Source: an uncultured Eggerthellaceae bacterium (GTDB lineage: Bacteria; Actinomycetota; Coriobacteriia; Coriobacteriales; Eggerthellaceae). From it: a stretch of 64,000 nt of DNA. The notes beneath the pieces are model-generated. The model saw only the letters and a program-made list of their open reading frames with translations, did no database searches and was not told the DNA's origin. Positions within the stretch are counted from its first letter, which is position 1. Each line of letters opens with the position of its first letter. The stretch covers positions 16,577-80,576 of the forward strand of contig CAIFEB010000007.1 of assembly GCA_903789375.1 (NCBI GenBank), in the 5' to 3' direction. Positions 1-8,335 of the stretch are shown in pieces. A program made the translations under genes and the position numbers.

Positions 1-134
1 ATGTGAAGCTGCGCCCGATGACTCCTTATGAGCGTCGAATCATTCATGTTGCGCTTCGTGATGATGACCGGGTTGATACAGTGTCCGAAGGCGAAGGTTC
101 CGCGCGTCACGTTATCGTCATGCCCGTTGACTAA
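1..134 (+). CDS. jag: Jag/KhpB RNA-binding protein, 3' end only
   Basis: The window opens inside this gene; the frame starting at base 3 reads to a TAA at 132-134. The roughly 43 residues visible contain the R3H signature (arginine, three residues, histidine, in YERRIIHVALRD) followed by the short C-terminal strand typical of Jag/SpoIIIJ-associated/KhpB proteins, which bind RNA through KH and R3H domains and take part in envelope and division control. The gene normally follows rnpA and yidC and precedes rsmG and parAB near the origin, as it does here apart from an unusually long gap to rsmG. The KH domain lies upstream of the window, so the identification rests on the R3H tail and the gene order. 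Confidence 0.85.
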   Translation, partial: VKLRPMTPYERRIIHVALRDDDRVDTVSEGEGSARHVIVMPVD

Positions 135-197
135 AGGGCAGGTAATCTGAGTATCGCGGGTGCGCAAGAGCTCCAGTGCTATATATCGAGTTTTCTG

Positions 198-224
198 AAG
201 AGAGAGGCTACGGCCTCTCTCTTT
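198..224 (+). terminator. Rho-independent terminator of jag
   Basis: A perfect stem of about 11 bp (core AGAGAGGC / GCCTCTCT) with a TACG loop, ending in TTT. It sits 64 bases after the jag stop and would end the rpmH-rnpA-yidC-jag transcript. Confidence 0.85.
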
Positions 225-288
225 GTATATGAGCTAGCATCTTTCTTCGATGCGTTTGCATCAACCTATTGATTTCCGATTGTGTAGT

Positions 289-349
289 GACCTCAGCTAG
301 TCAGATAGTTTCTGGTTGCTCTGCGACCTCAGTTGGTCAAGTGGTTTCT
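289..349. repeat. Decayed 25-bp direct repeat, period 36
   Basis: Copies at 289-313 and 325-349 both begin GACCTCAG and end GTTTCT. They match at 20 of 25 positions by eye, and all five differences are transitions. Confidence 0.6.
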
Positions 350-1902
350 AGGCGTACCGTCGGAGGAAGCTGTGCTCATGCACGTCATGTTCCCTGAGTT
401 GCACCTTGAACTTGGTGGTCTCTGGTCGTACCGTGATTTCCGCGCACTAGAGATTAGGTCGTTTTACTGGGTGAGCGTTTGACTGTATGCAACGGTTCGG
501 GAGCGCAAGGCACGCAGGTTCTCACACCCCATCCGTTTTCTCTGAGAGGAAGGTGGCTGCAAAGACGACCACCTGGAAAATGGCTGCTCTAAGGTTGCCG
601 AAAGTTAGAGCGTTTAATGGTTGCTAGTCGCTTCGGTCGATGCTCTTGAATCGATGCCCACGAGATGTCTCTTGCAAATGATTGACTGTAGCCCGCTGTC
701 TCGTTGCGATGACCGTATGAGCTCAGCGATGCATCAACGCGTACAAGCTGTTCACTTGCGGTCGACGTATGTCGGAAACACCAAAGGCTGTTGCGCCTCG
801 TTCAAAACGAAGCTGAATTTGGACGATAGCTGCGTCCATGGTGTAGACACTATTTTGATAGTCCATTCTTGTTCTGCTACTCAACTGAAAAGCTGGCGAA
901 CTGTAGAGCAAGCGAGCTGAAGTGCAAGTCATACATACTTGTCGGAATCTGTCGATCTCGATAGAACGATGTTGGCTGATGACGTAGTCACACAATGCTC
1001 ATTTGAGTTGCTTTCGGTCATCTGACAGTTTTGTCGAATAGGGGACTTCGAGTAGTTTGCTTGCAACCATGCGTGAATGTTGCCTTCTACGTGATTATGT
1101 AGCTGTTCTGCGTCGAGGGAGGGGTTCCTGCCGTCAGGGTAATAATGATACGAACGCTCGCAAGTGAATTCGAATTGAGATCATAGATGCGATAGAGCAT
1201 GAATGTGTGTTACTCGCGTTGCGATAAGCGGATGAAAGGCATGGTCAGCACGTCGCCAAACGAGTCGGGATAGCTATGTTGGCGTCGCAATAGCATTCAA
1301 TTGAAGTGCCGCATTGTCGCTCACCGACACTACGAGGTGTTCAATGGTCCTTCGTTCAACGGGAGCGCGACGATGTTCAATCGAGGAACTGCCAATCGAG
1401 GTACTGTGAGCCTGAGCCTGCACGGCGTATATGACAGATACAGTGCTATGAGTAAGCTAGCAGGCGAAGTCGATCCATTGTATTTGTTGTTGTAGGACAG
1501 ATTGCGTGGTTGGTTGAACAGTACCGATGCGCGCCGATAGATGATGGGAAAGCTATAGTTCTCGATCCTCAAGAGTCTGATTCGTCGCGACACTGCCTCT
1601 TCTTTCGAATCTGTTTCTGTGCGATTCCTACATCGTGATGGATGTGGATAGAGGTCTGGAAGCATTGTTCTCCAAGGGTGAGTGGGAGTTTGCATAGTTG
1701 CACCGCATTGAAAAGATTGTCGTACAGCTTGAGGACGACGGTTGTGCGGACGATGAGCGGTGCATTGACGGCTGTAGGAAGGATTTCCAGTGGCAGGGCG
1801 GCGGCGCGGCGCAGTTTGGAAAGCGGATAAATTTAGACCCCGGTGATAGATGTATTTAGTACCATAGATGCATTGGGTCGACGGCCGAGGGGGTTGCTTG
1901 AA

Positions 1903-2580
1903 ATGGAATGGAAAGAGCTCTGCACAGCGCAGCAGCGAGAGCTTCTCGAATTGCATCTCAAGCTCGTCCTTGAAGCGAATGAGCACATCAATCTGACTCG
2001 CATCGATGACGAAGAGAGCGCTGAAGTTCTTCATATCGAGGATTCTCTTGTGGGGCTTGACGAAATCAACGCCTCGCCTGAAGGCGAGCTTTGCGACCTC
2101 GGGTCAGGAGCCGGCTATCCAGGCATTCCTCTTGCAGTGCTTTCGGGGCGTCCTACCACCTTGATGGATGCAAAACTGAAGAAAGTCGAAGTGCTCAAAT
2201 CGATTGTCGCTGAGCTCGGCCTTTCCGACCAGATAACATGCATAGCTGGACAGTCCGAAGAGATATCACGCGAGAAAAAATGTTCGTTTGCCGTTGTGAC
2301 CGCTCGCGCCGTCGCTAAGCTCTCGGTTCTCATGGAGCTGGCAAATCCTCTTTTGCAGGAAAAAGGTCACCTTGTCTGTTATAAATCGCACGTGACTGAT
2401 GAGGAACTTGATCATGCAAAATCGCTCACGAGGACGTTGGGAATGAAATTGATTTCCGATAGACAGGCAACTCTCAGTGATGGTGAAACATTCAGGCGTA
2501 TCATCGTGTTCGAGAAATGCGGTTACCCAATGATCAAGTTGCCTCGGCATGTCGGATTCGCACGGAAGAAGCCTTTGTGA
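1903..2580 (+). CDS. rsmG: 16S rRNA (guanine527-N7)-methyltransferase RsmG (GidB)
   Basis: RsmG uses S-adenosylmethionine to make m7G527 in 16S rRNA; its loss gives low-level streptomycin resistance in several bacteria. The 225-residue protein has the family features in order: NLTRI near residues 30-34, the SAM-binding glycine loop LGSGAGYPGIPLA at about 66-78, and the TARAVA motif at 133-138. I start at the ATG at 1903 because GAGGGGG at about 1888-1894 gives a good ribosome site; an in-frame GTG at 1843 would add 20 residues that do not look conserved. Position between jag and parA is classical for the gene. After the stop there are about 110 bases containing a parS site before parA. Confidence 0.93.
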   Translation: MEWKELCTAQQRELLELHLKLVLEANEHINLTRIDDEESAEVLHIEDSLVGLDEINASPEGELCDLGSGAGYPGIPLAVLSGRPTTLMDAKLKKVEVLKSIVAELGLSDQITCIAGQSEEISREKKCSFAVVTARAVAKLSVLMELANPLLQEKGHLVCYKSHVTDEELDHAKSLTRTLGMKLISDRQATLSDGETFRRIIVFEKCGYPMIKLPRHVGFARKKPL

Positions 2581-2634
2581 GTCGAGGGCCAATGCAATGT
2601 CGTTGGCCGTATGAAACAGGTCAATTGCGAGAGA

Positions 2635-2650
2635 TGTTTCACGTGAAACA
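2635..2650. promoter_or_regulatory. parS centromere site
   Basis: Perfect match to the bacterial parS consensus, the 16-bp palindrome TGTTTCACGTGAAACA, directly upstream of parA. ParB is expected to load here as a CTP-dependent clamp. Confidence 0.95.
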
Positions 2651-2692
2651 TCTTGAACGATATATTCTCAACAAGTGATGGAGGGAGGATTC

Positions 2693-3823
2693 ATGGGATT
2701 CTTCGATGGCCTAAGACGCAATAGAAAAGAAGAAGAGGCGCATCGTGAAGCCGCTGCGCAGCAGGCTCATCAAGTTGAAGAGGATATCGAAAACCGTGAG
2801 TCGGCTGACGATGGTGAACCTATCCATGATGAAGAGATGATCATCGAAAAGGTTCAGGTTGTCGAACGGGATGTTCCTCAAACTGAATCCGATGATGGCA
2901 ATGCTGAGGGCGAGAAATCGGAGGAAGTCGAACAGGCGGATATGCCCAATAGTGCGCAAGAGACTGTTGAGGACGAAGAGCCTGTTCATGAAGAAGAACA
3001 GATTCCGTTTCGCGAAATCAAATCATACAGCGAGAAGAAACCTCTGACTCATGTAGTTGGAGAGACGAAAATCATTGCAATCATCAACCAAAAGGGTGGC
3101 GTTGGAAAATCGACAACGGCAATTGATCTTTCGGCAGCTCTAGGAGAGATGAACAAAGCCGTCCTGCTTGTCGACCTAGATCCGCAGGGTAACGCAACGA
3201 GTGGTCTGGGAATTGAAAAGAGCAAGCTGCATCAATGCGTGTACGATGTGCTGCTCGATGACGTTGACGTGCGAGATGTCATTATCCCGGATGTGTGCGA
3301 AGGCCTCGATTTGGTTCCTGCGACGATCAATCTTGCTGGTGCCGAGGTCGAGTTGGTTTCTGAAATGGCGCGAGAGAATCGATTGAAGGATGCCATTGGC
3401 TCGCTTCGGGGGAAGTACGACTACATCTTCGTAGATTGTCCTCCGTCGCTGGGATTGCTCACTGTTAACTCCCTGGTTGCTGCAGACAAGCTGATCATTC
3501 CTATCCAATGCGAGTTCTATGCGTTGGAAGGTGTGACAAAACTTCTCGATTCGATGAAACGTGTCAAAACGCGCCTGAATCCGTCACTCGATATCTTCGG
3601 GATTCTGCTCACTATGTACGATGGTCGTACGACTCTTTCGAAGCAGGTTGCAGCTGAGGTCAGAAACTTCTTCGGCAGCAAGGTTTTCGATACGGTGATT
3701 CCCCGAACGGTCAAGCTTTCCGAGGCGCCTAGCTACGGACTCCCCATTACTCAGTACGATCCTACGGGCAAAGGCTCCCTTGCATACAAAGATCTCGCTA
3801 AAGAGGTGATTAAGCGTGCCTAA
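2693..3823 (+). CDS. parA: Chromosome partitioning ATPase ParA (Soj) with long acidic N-terminal extension
   Basis: ParA is a deviant Walker ATPase that binds DNA non-specifically and drives segregation of ParB-parS complexes. The ATPase domain starts near residue 125: deviant Walker A KGGVGKST at 134-141, then VDLDPQGNATSGLG and VDCPPSLGLLT, all family hallmarks. ParA proteins are usually about 250-300 residues; this one is 376 because about 120 residues precede the ATPase. They begin with a possibly amphipathic MGFFDGLRR and continue as a Glu/Asp-rich, probably disordered stretch. The ATG at 2693 is chosen because GAGGGAGG (2681-2688) lies 4 bases ahead of it; an in-frame ATG further upstream would overlap that site. 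parB overlaps the 3' end by 8 bases, so the two are translationally coupled. A parS site lies just upstream. Confidence 0.93.
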   Translation: MGFFDGLRRNRKEEEAHREAAAQQAHQVEEDIENRESADDGEPIHDEEMIIEKVQVVERDVPQTESDDGNAEGEKSEEVEQADMPNSAQETVEDEEPVHEEEQIPFREIKSYSEKKPLTHVVGETKIIAIINQKGGVGKSTTAIDLSAALGEMNKAVLLVDLDPQGNATSGLGIEKSKLHQCVYDVLLDDVDVRDVIIPDVCEGLDLVPATINLAGAEVELVSEMARENRLKDAIGSLRGKYDYIFVDCPPSLGLLTVNSLVAADKLIIPIQCEFYALEGVTKLLDSMKRVKTRLNPSLDIFGILLTMYDGRTTLSKQVAAEVRNFFGSKVFDTVIPRTVKLSEAPSYGLPITQYDPTGKGSLAYKDLAKEVIKRA

Positions 3824-4967
3824 GAACAGAGGTGGTCTCGGAAGAGGCCTTGATTCGCTTCTCGGTGGAGATTACGGCGAAAGCTTCGGTCACGAAAAAC
3901 AAACACCGCGTCGCGTCCAGGTGAACAAAGCTCCTCATCCCGAGCCTGCTGTGCCGGTTGTGAAGAAAGAGGAGGAAAAGCCGGCGGAAACGGTTGCACG
4001 GGGTGAGCTTGAGGATCCCAACATCCCTGATGAGGACCTGTATTCCGCTCGCCAAGATCACATCACCATTAAAGGTGTTGTTGAGCGGGCTGTGGAGAAG
4101 AAACCTGAGTCTGCTCCCGAATCTGAACAGGAGATCGAAGAGAAGCCTGAACAGGCCCCGAAAGTTTCGGATGAGGTTCCTATCGATGAGGTTCATCCGA
4201 ACGAGAATCAGCCGCGTATGAACTTCAAGCAGGAAGAGCTTGAGGAACTTGCCGATTCTATTCGCCGTGATGGGCTTCTGCAGCCGATTCTCGTGCGCAA
4301 GTTGGGTGAACACGACTATCAGATTATCGCTGGCGAACGCCGCTGGAAAGCGTGCAAGAAGATTGGGTTGGAAAAAGTGCCTATCCGTATCAAAGATGCG
4401 GATGATGAGAAGGCGCTGATGCTTGCGCTCATCGAGAATGTGCAGCGAAGCGATCTGAATCCTATCGAAGAGGCATACGGCTATCGCCGAATGATGGAAC
4501 ATGGAAACATGACGCAGTCCGAAGTCGCCCAGGCGGTTTCCAAGGGTCGTTCGACGGTCGCCAATGCGCTACGATTGCTGGAGCTCCCTGAGGATGCCCA
4601 GCAGTTACTCTATGAAGACAAGATTACCGCTGGTCATGCTCGCGCAATTCTGTCTATCCCTTCTGAAGAGGGCAAACAGAAGCTGACTGAGAAGCTCAAG
4701 AACGAAAAGCTCTCTGTGCGTGAGACTGAGGCTATTGCACGGCTGCTGTCAGGAAAGAAGAATTCGGCGCCTTCAACGCGTCAGCCGACGCCGAAGTCGT
4801 TCAAGACGGTTGCACGGGCGCTTCGCGAACGGTTCAACACCAATGTGAAGGTGCGTTCGGTCAAGGGCAAGAACAAGATCGAGATTGAATTCAAGGATGA
4901 AGACGATCTGGAGCGCATCTTCGAAGAGCTGACAGAATCAGTTGTCACGGAACCTGAAGCGCTGTAG
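3816..4967 (+). CDS. parB: Chromosome partitioning CTPase ParB (Spo0J/Noc family)
   Basis: ParB binds parS, hydrolyses CTP and slides as a clamp along DNA. It starts at GTG 3816 inside the end of parA, with AAGAGG about 10 bases upstream. Domains in order: N-terminal ParA-stimulating stretch RGGLGRGLDSLLGG (5-18); a long charged linker rich in Glu and Pro (about 40-115) that most ParB proteins lack at this size; ParB/CTP-binding domain with GERRWKA (173-179) and ENVQRSDLNPIEEA (207-220); helix-turn-helix around 232-254 for parS; C-terminal dimerisation domain. Length is 383 residues against roughly 280-330 usually. The terminator at 5095 ends the operon. Confidence 0.95.
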   Translation: MPKNRGGLGRGLDSLLGGDYGESFGHEKQTPRRVQVNKAPHPEPAVPVVKKEEEKPAETVARGELEDPNIPDEDLYSARQDHITIKGVVERAVEKKPESAPESEQEIEEKPEQAPKVSDEVPIDEVHPNENQPRMNFKQEELEELADSIRRDGLLQPILVRKLGEHDYQIIAGERRWKACKKIGLEKVPIRIKDADDEKALMLALIENVQRSDLNPIEEAYGYRRMMEHGNMTQSEVAQAVSKGRSTVANALRLLELPEDAQQLLYEDKITAGHARAILSIPSEEGKQKLTEKLKNEKLSVRETEAIARLLSGKKNSAPSTRQPTPKSFKTVARALRERFNTNVKVRSVKGKNKIEIEFKDEDDLERIFEELTESVVTEPEAL

Positions 4968-5094
4968 AACGTGCGACGCTCGAGATGCCCAAGGGCGAGA
5001 GTCCGCTGCTTGGGAGTCCAAAGGTTTGGATATTCTCGAGCGAATGTGTATCGAGGGTGTATCGCGCCGGTGAAAATCCCAATCGGCGCAGAAC

Positions 5095-5143
5095 AGCCTC
5101 CCCTCTTTGGACGGTAAGCGGTTCAAAGAGGGGAGGCTTCTTT
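5095..5143 (+). terminator. Terminator after parB
   Basis: Perfect 15-bp stem (AGCCTCCCCTCTTTG at 5095-5109 with its complement at 5124-5138), a 14-base loop and a TTCTTT tail. Confidence 0.9.
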
Positions 5144-5777
5144 GTGGTTGTACGTGGGAACGTCTGGCCGATCAGCTCTCAGTTTTCCACTGCGCCTGTT
5201 GTCTTTTCTTCCGAATTTGTAAACTTGGATGCTTGATATTTCAGGGTGATGGCCGTCGCTCATGAGGAATACTACCGCGATGAGCGACCTTTGTACCTAA
5301 CCCCAAGGCGCGGTCTTGTGGGGTGGTAGCTTTTCTATCGACCGTCTCTGCGCTGCGCAGTCTTACGCCAACCTTGGGACTCGATTGACTGGTTGGTTGA
5401 AGAGGTTCCGATCATTATCGATTATCAGGCACATACGAGCAGCTCGACATGCCGCAAGGAGAGACCATTGCGGCCCGACATGCCGCAAGGAGTGACCATT
5501 AGCTGTGAGAAGCTTTGTACTCATTCGGTGGCTTTCGCTGGATTGAGGCAACGGGGTGCGATTGTCGTGTGCACACATAGCTGGAAACAACTTTGCATGT
5601 TGGGGTCAGGCTTTAACTGAGCCCATTGTGGGATTCCGTGGCTGGCAATAAGAAGCGTTACGCAGCGGTTCGGCTGTGATAAGCCCATAGTGAAGTCTTC
5701 CGTGCTGATAACGGGATTCGCCCTACGGTGGAATCCGAACTTGCGTAATAGGCCTGGGATTGATGAGAGGCTGAGGG
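5144..5777. other. Intergenic region between convergent parB and rlmN
   Basis: No gene found. It carries a near-perfect 25-bp direct repeat (5445-5469 and 5476-5500). Open frames here are short and have no ribosome sites. Confidence 0.5.
5445..5500. repeat. 25-bp direct repeat, period 31
   Basis: 5445-5469 and 5476-5500 are identical at 24 of 25 positions (core CGACATGCCGCAAGGAG, one A/T difference shortly after). Function unknown; it lies downstream of the parAB terminator. Confidence 0.85.
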
Positions 5778-6812
5778 TTACCGGTGATTCGCGTATGAGT
5801 TTGCAAGTTGGCCGCAGGCTCCTGCGATGTCCGAACCTCGTGAGTTGCGAATCGTCGCATTGACACCAGCTGCATTGAGCTGATCGCACCACTCTTGCAT
5901 GCGCTTGTGTGTCACGGGGTGGAAGGAAGAGTCAGAAATCTCGTTTAGGGGAATGAGATTCACGTGGCAAAGCATGCCAGAGCAAAAATCAATCAGCGCC
6001 TCGAGCTCGCGGGGTGAATCGTTGATGCCTCGCATAAGGGCATATTCGAACGTGACGCGCCGGTCTGTTTTATCAAGATAGTCCTGAACGGTCTTCCTCA
6101 ATTCCAGAAGCGGGTAGTTCGTTACCCCTGGCATCAGGTGGTCGCGGGTTTCCTGAACTGCGGAATGCAGCGAAATCGCAAGGGTGAACTGTTCGGGTTC
6201 TTGCGAGAACCTCTTGATTCCTGGAATTACACCGCAGGTTGAAACGGTTATGCGACGAGCTCCAATGCCAAGGAGCTTGGGGTGGTTCATGATGTGAAGT
6301 GCGTTGATCGCATTGCTGTAGTTCGCGAATGGCTCTCCTTGGCCCATCATGACGACGTTTGATACGCGTTGATCAAGCTGGTCACTGACGATCGGCACTT
6401 GCTCTGCTATTTCGCCCGGAAGAAGGTTGCGACGAAAACCCGATCTGCCTGTAGCGCAGAAAGCACAATTCATAGCGCATCCGGATTGTGAAGAACAGCA
6501 GACGGTCAGGCGCCCATCTTCTGATGGGATTCCAACCGTTTCGACGAGGACACCGTCATGCAGTTCTAGTACGAATTTTCTGGTGCCGTCGTTAGAAGCC
6601 TGCTGATCGACAATGCGAGGTCTGACAAGGGGACACTCCTCGGCTAAAGTACCGCGAAGCAGTTTGGAGAGATCACTCATGTCGTCGTACGAGGCTGCGT
6701 TTTTCGCATACAGCCATGCTGCAATCTGCCGTGTTCTGAACTGCGGCAGTCCAAGTTCCTTGACAATGTCAGCAAGCTGCTCGAGAGAATATGTTTCGAT
6801 GATCGGTTTCAT
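5778..6812 (-). CDS. rlmN: Dual-specificity RNA methyltransferase RlmN
   Basis: RlmN is a radical SAM enzyme that makes C2-methyladenosine at 23S rRNA A2503 and, in some bacteria, at tRNA A37. The 344-residue protein shows the [4Fe-4S] motif C112-x3-C116-x2-C119 and the C-terminal GACGQL motif with C333, the cysteine that carries the methyl group in catalysis. GQGEPFANY and the family's STCGVIPGI are also present. The start is taken at MKPIIETYS (6812), which matches usual family length; an upstream in-frame start would add 16 residues that run back to the parS region. No Shine-Dalgarno is visible before 6812, but a TATAAT lies 7 bases upstream, so a leaderless transcript is possible. Divergent from ddl. 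Confidence 0.95.
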   Translation of the reverse strand: MKPIIETYSLEQLADIVKELGLPQFRTRQIAAWLYAKNAASYDDMSDLSKLLRGTLAEECPLVRPRIVDQQASNDGTRKFVLELHDGVLVETVGIPSEDGRLTVCCSSQSGCAMNCAFCATGRSGFRRNLLPGEIAEQVPIVSDQLDQRVSNVVMMGQGEPFANYSNAINALHIMNHPKLLGIGARRITVSTCGVIPGIKRFSQEPEQFTLAISLHSAVQETRDHLMPGVTNYPLLELRKTVQDYLDKTDRRVTFEYALMRGINDSPRELEALIDFCSGMLCHVNLIPLNEISDSSFHPVTHKRMQEWCDQLNAAGVNATIRNSRGSDIAGACGQLANSYANHR

Positions 6813-6818
6813 AGGGGC

Positions 6819-6824
6819 GATTAT
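6819..6824 (-). promoter_or_regulatory. -10 element (TATAAT) for a leaderless rlmN transcript
   Basis: On the minus strand the sequence reads TATAAT, seven bases, then the ATG of rlmN. A transcript from this -10 would begin at or next to the start codon. There is no good -35 match and no ribosome site. Leaderless genes are common in Actinobacteria. Confidence 0.5.
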
Positions 6825-6865
6825 ACCGTCTGTCGTGACGCTCGTTTCACACAGAGTCACGTAGA

Positions 6866-6881
6866 TGTTTCACGTGAAACA
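6866..6881. promoter_or_regulatory. parS centromere site in the rlmN-ddl intergenic region
   Basis: Second exact copy of TGTTTCACGTGAAACA, about 4.2 kb from the first. A half-site-like TGTTTCACGGG follows at 6890-6900. Confidence 0.95.
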
Positions 6882-6925
6882 TTCCTCCATGTTTCACGGG
6901 CCAGTGAGCTACAGGTCCGGTTTGC

Positions 6926-6931
6926 TATACT
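6926..6931 (+). promoter_or_regulatory. Extended -10 promoter of ddl
   Basis: TGCTATACT is an extended -10 (TG, one base, TATACT). It lies 41 bases before the chosen GTG start and just downstream of the parS site. No clear -35 element is seen. Confidence 0.5.
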
Positions 6932-6972
6932 CGATCCACCGCGTTACAGATTCGATAGGAAGAAGGCTTTCG

Positions 6973-7920
6973 GTGAAGAAGGTAGTTCCGAGCGAATGCC
7001 ATGTGGCTCTCCTGGCTGGTGGGACGAGCGGCGAGCGAGATATTTCGGTTGCGTCAGGCAACGGAGCGCGTGAGGCGCTCGAGGCGGCTGGGTTTTCAGT
7101 CGACATGCTTGATCCAGCACGTAAACAGGATCTGGTGAAACTGATTGAGGGTGACTACCAGGTTGCATTCCTTTGCCTTCACGGGAAGATGGGCGAAGAT
7201 GGGACCATTCAAGGATTGCTCGAAATCCTCGGTATTCCGTACATCGGATCCGGAGTGTTGGCGAGCGCTCTCGCAATCGACAAATCGAAGTCGAAACCGT
7301 TCTACGAAAAAGGCGGGCTTAACGTACCGCAATCTGTTCTTCTGACTCCTGATCACAAAGCATCACACAGCGAGCTGGTGGAGAAGATCGGAACTCCGTG
7401 CGTTGTTAAGCCTGCGACCGAAGGTAGCGCCCTTGGCGTCTACATCGTGGAGAACGAAGAGGACCTTGACGACGCGATTGAGAAGGCTTTCGAAATCGAT
7501 ACCGAGGTCATCGTCGAGAAGTTCGTATCCGGAACTGAAGTTACGGTTGCCGTTATCGGGAATGACGAGCCGGAAGCCCTCCCTATCATTCAAATTGTTC
7601 CCTCTCATGAGTTCTACGACTTTGAGTCCAAGTATGCGCCTGGCGGTTCGAAGCATATTTGCCCCGCCCCGCTCTCTGATGAGGTGACCGAGCGGACGAC
7701 CGCGGCGGCGATTACTGCGCACAAGGTGCTCGGTTGCGCCGGCGTCTCCCGATCGGATTTCATCATCGACAGCGATGGTGAGCCGTGGATTCTTGAAACC
7801 AATACGATTCCCGGTATGACGAGCACGTCGCTTCTGCCTGACGCGGCGCGCGTTGCTGGAATTGATTTTCCCGAGCTGTGCACGAAGCTGATTGAGTTGG
7901 CGTTTGAGCGCAAAGAATAA
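6973..7920 (+). CDS. ddl: D-alanine--D-alanine ligase
   Basis: Ddl joins two D-alanines using ATP to supply the dipeptide for peptidoglycan precursors; it acts in the cytoplasm. The 315-residue protein has the family series: LLAGGTSGERDIS near the N-terminus, CLHGKMGEDGTIQGLLE, the ATP-grasp core (PCVVKPATEGSALGV), and the metal-binding end ILETNTIPGMTSTSLLP. The start is GTG 6973, with AGGAAGAAGG ending 6 bases upstream; this gives the normal family length, whereas reading back to the ATG at 6865 would put parS and the promoter inside the gene. Monocistronic, with a terminator-like hairpin at 8084. Confidence 0.95.
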   Translation: MKKVVPSECHVALLAGGTSGERDISVASGNGAREALEAAGFSVDMLDPARKQDLVKLIEGDYQVAFLCLHGKMGEDGTIQGLLEILGIPYIGSGVLASALAIDKSKSKPFYEKGGLNVPQSVLLTPDHKASHSELVEKIGTPCVVKPATEGSALGVYIVENEEDLDDAIEKAFEIDTEVIVEKFVSGTEVTVAVIGNDEPEALPIIQIVPSHEFYDFESKYAPGGSKHICPAPLSDEVTERTTAAAITAHKVLGCAGVSRSDFIIDSDGEPWILETNTIPGMTSTSLLPDAARVAGIDFPELCTKLIELAFERKE

Positions 7921-8335
7921 CAACAGGAATTATCGATGTCCCAGTCCTAAAAGGGGCAGATGTCCGCGAACATAGTTGGGCAGATGACGCCGATTCGCCT
8001 GAAAAGTAGCAGCAGTCAGTACCGTGAGGGGATTGATATTAGCGAGTATTGCTTGCTATCGACAATCGAACTTGGCCAAATGAGAGGGGCTTTCCGTATC
8101 TTGAACGGAAGGCCCCTCGTTATGAGCGGACATGCATATCTGGTTGGAGTTGACTGCCGTGTGCAATGGCTACCTGCTGGTTTGGTCGGAGACGACCGCG
8201 CCCACTATGGCTACCTGCTGAAATAAAGTAGGTGGGATGGTGCGCGGCGACTCCGCCGGACAAGTCCGCGGCTACACCGCCGGGCCGGGTGTAGCAACTC
8301 CATCTAGGGCATCGCGCCTTGAATTGCTGACGCCA
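7921..8335. other. Intergenic region between convergent ddl and an orphan gene
   Basis: Contains the hairpin above and a 14-bp direct repeat (ATGGCTACCTGCTG at 8166-8179 and 8207-8220). An 88-codon open frame across it runs through the hairpin and has no ribosome site, so I do not call it. Confidence 0.5.
8084..8122 (+). terminator. Hairpin, probable terminator of ddl
   Basis: 14-bp stem with one G-T pair (GAGGGGCTTTCCGT at 8084-8097 with 8105-8118) and a 7-base loop. The tail is only CGTT, so it could be a weak or bidirectional terminator. Confidence 0.65.

Larger units (their letters stand above)
135..1902. other. 1.77 kb stretch without a convincing gene
   Basis: After the jag terminator I see no coding region up to rsmG. 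The open frames here are short, lack ribosome sites and show no recognisable protein features. The stretch is noticeably AT-richer than the rest of the window. It contains a decayed direct repeat (289-313 and 325-349) and a second short one near 1378-1410 (CAATCGAGG..ACTG twice, 15 bp apart). I find no run of DnaA boxes of the TTATCCACA type, so I do not call an origin, although the position next to parAB/parS makes this a place to look for one. Confidence 0.5.

Noticed and set aside
135..1902. oriC
   Set aside because: No cluster of DnaA boxes found by eye; dnaA not in the window.
1330..2034. 234-codon minus-strand frame near rsmG
   Set aside because: Overlaps the rsmG start on the other strand and shows no protein-like pattern.
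6888..6900. Third exact parS next to ddl
   Set aside because: Only the left half matches; the right half diverges after CACG.
7960..8226. 88-codon frame after ddl
   Set aside because: Contains the terminator hairpin and lacks a ribosome site.
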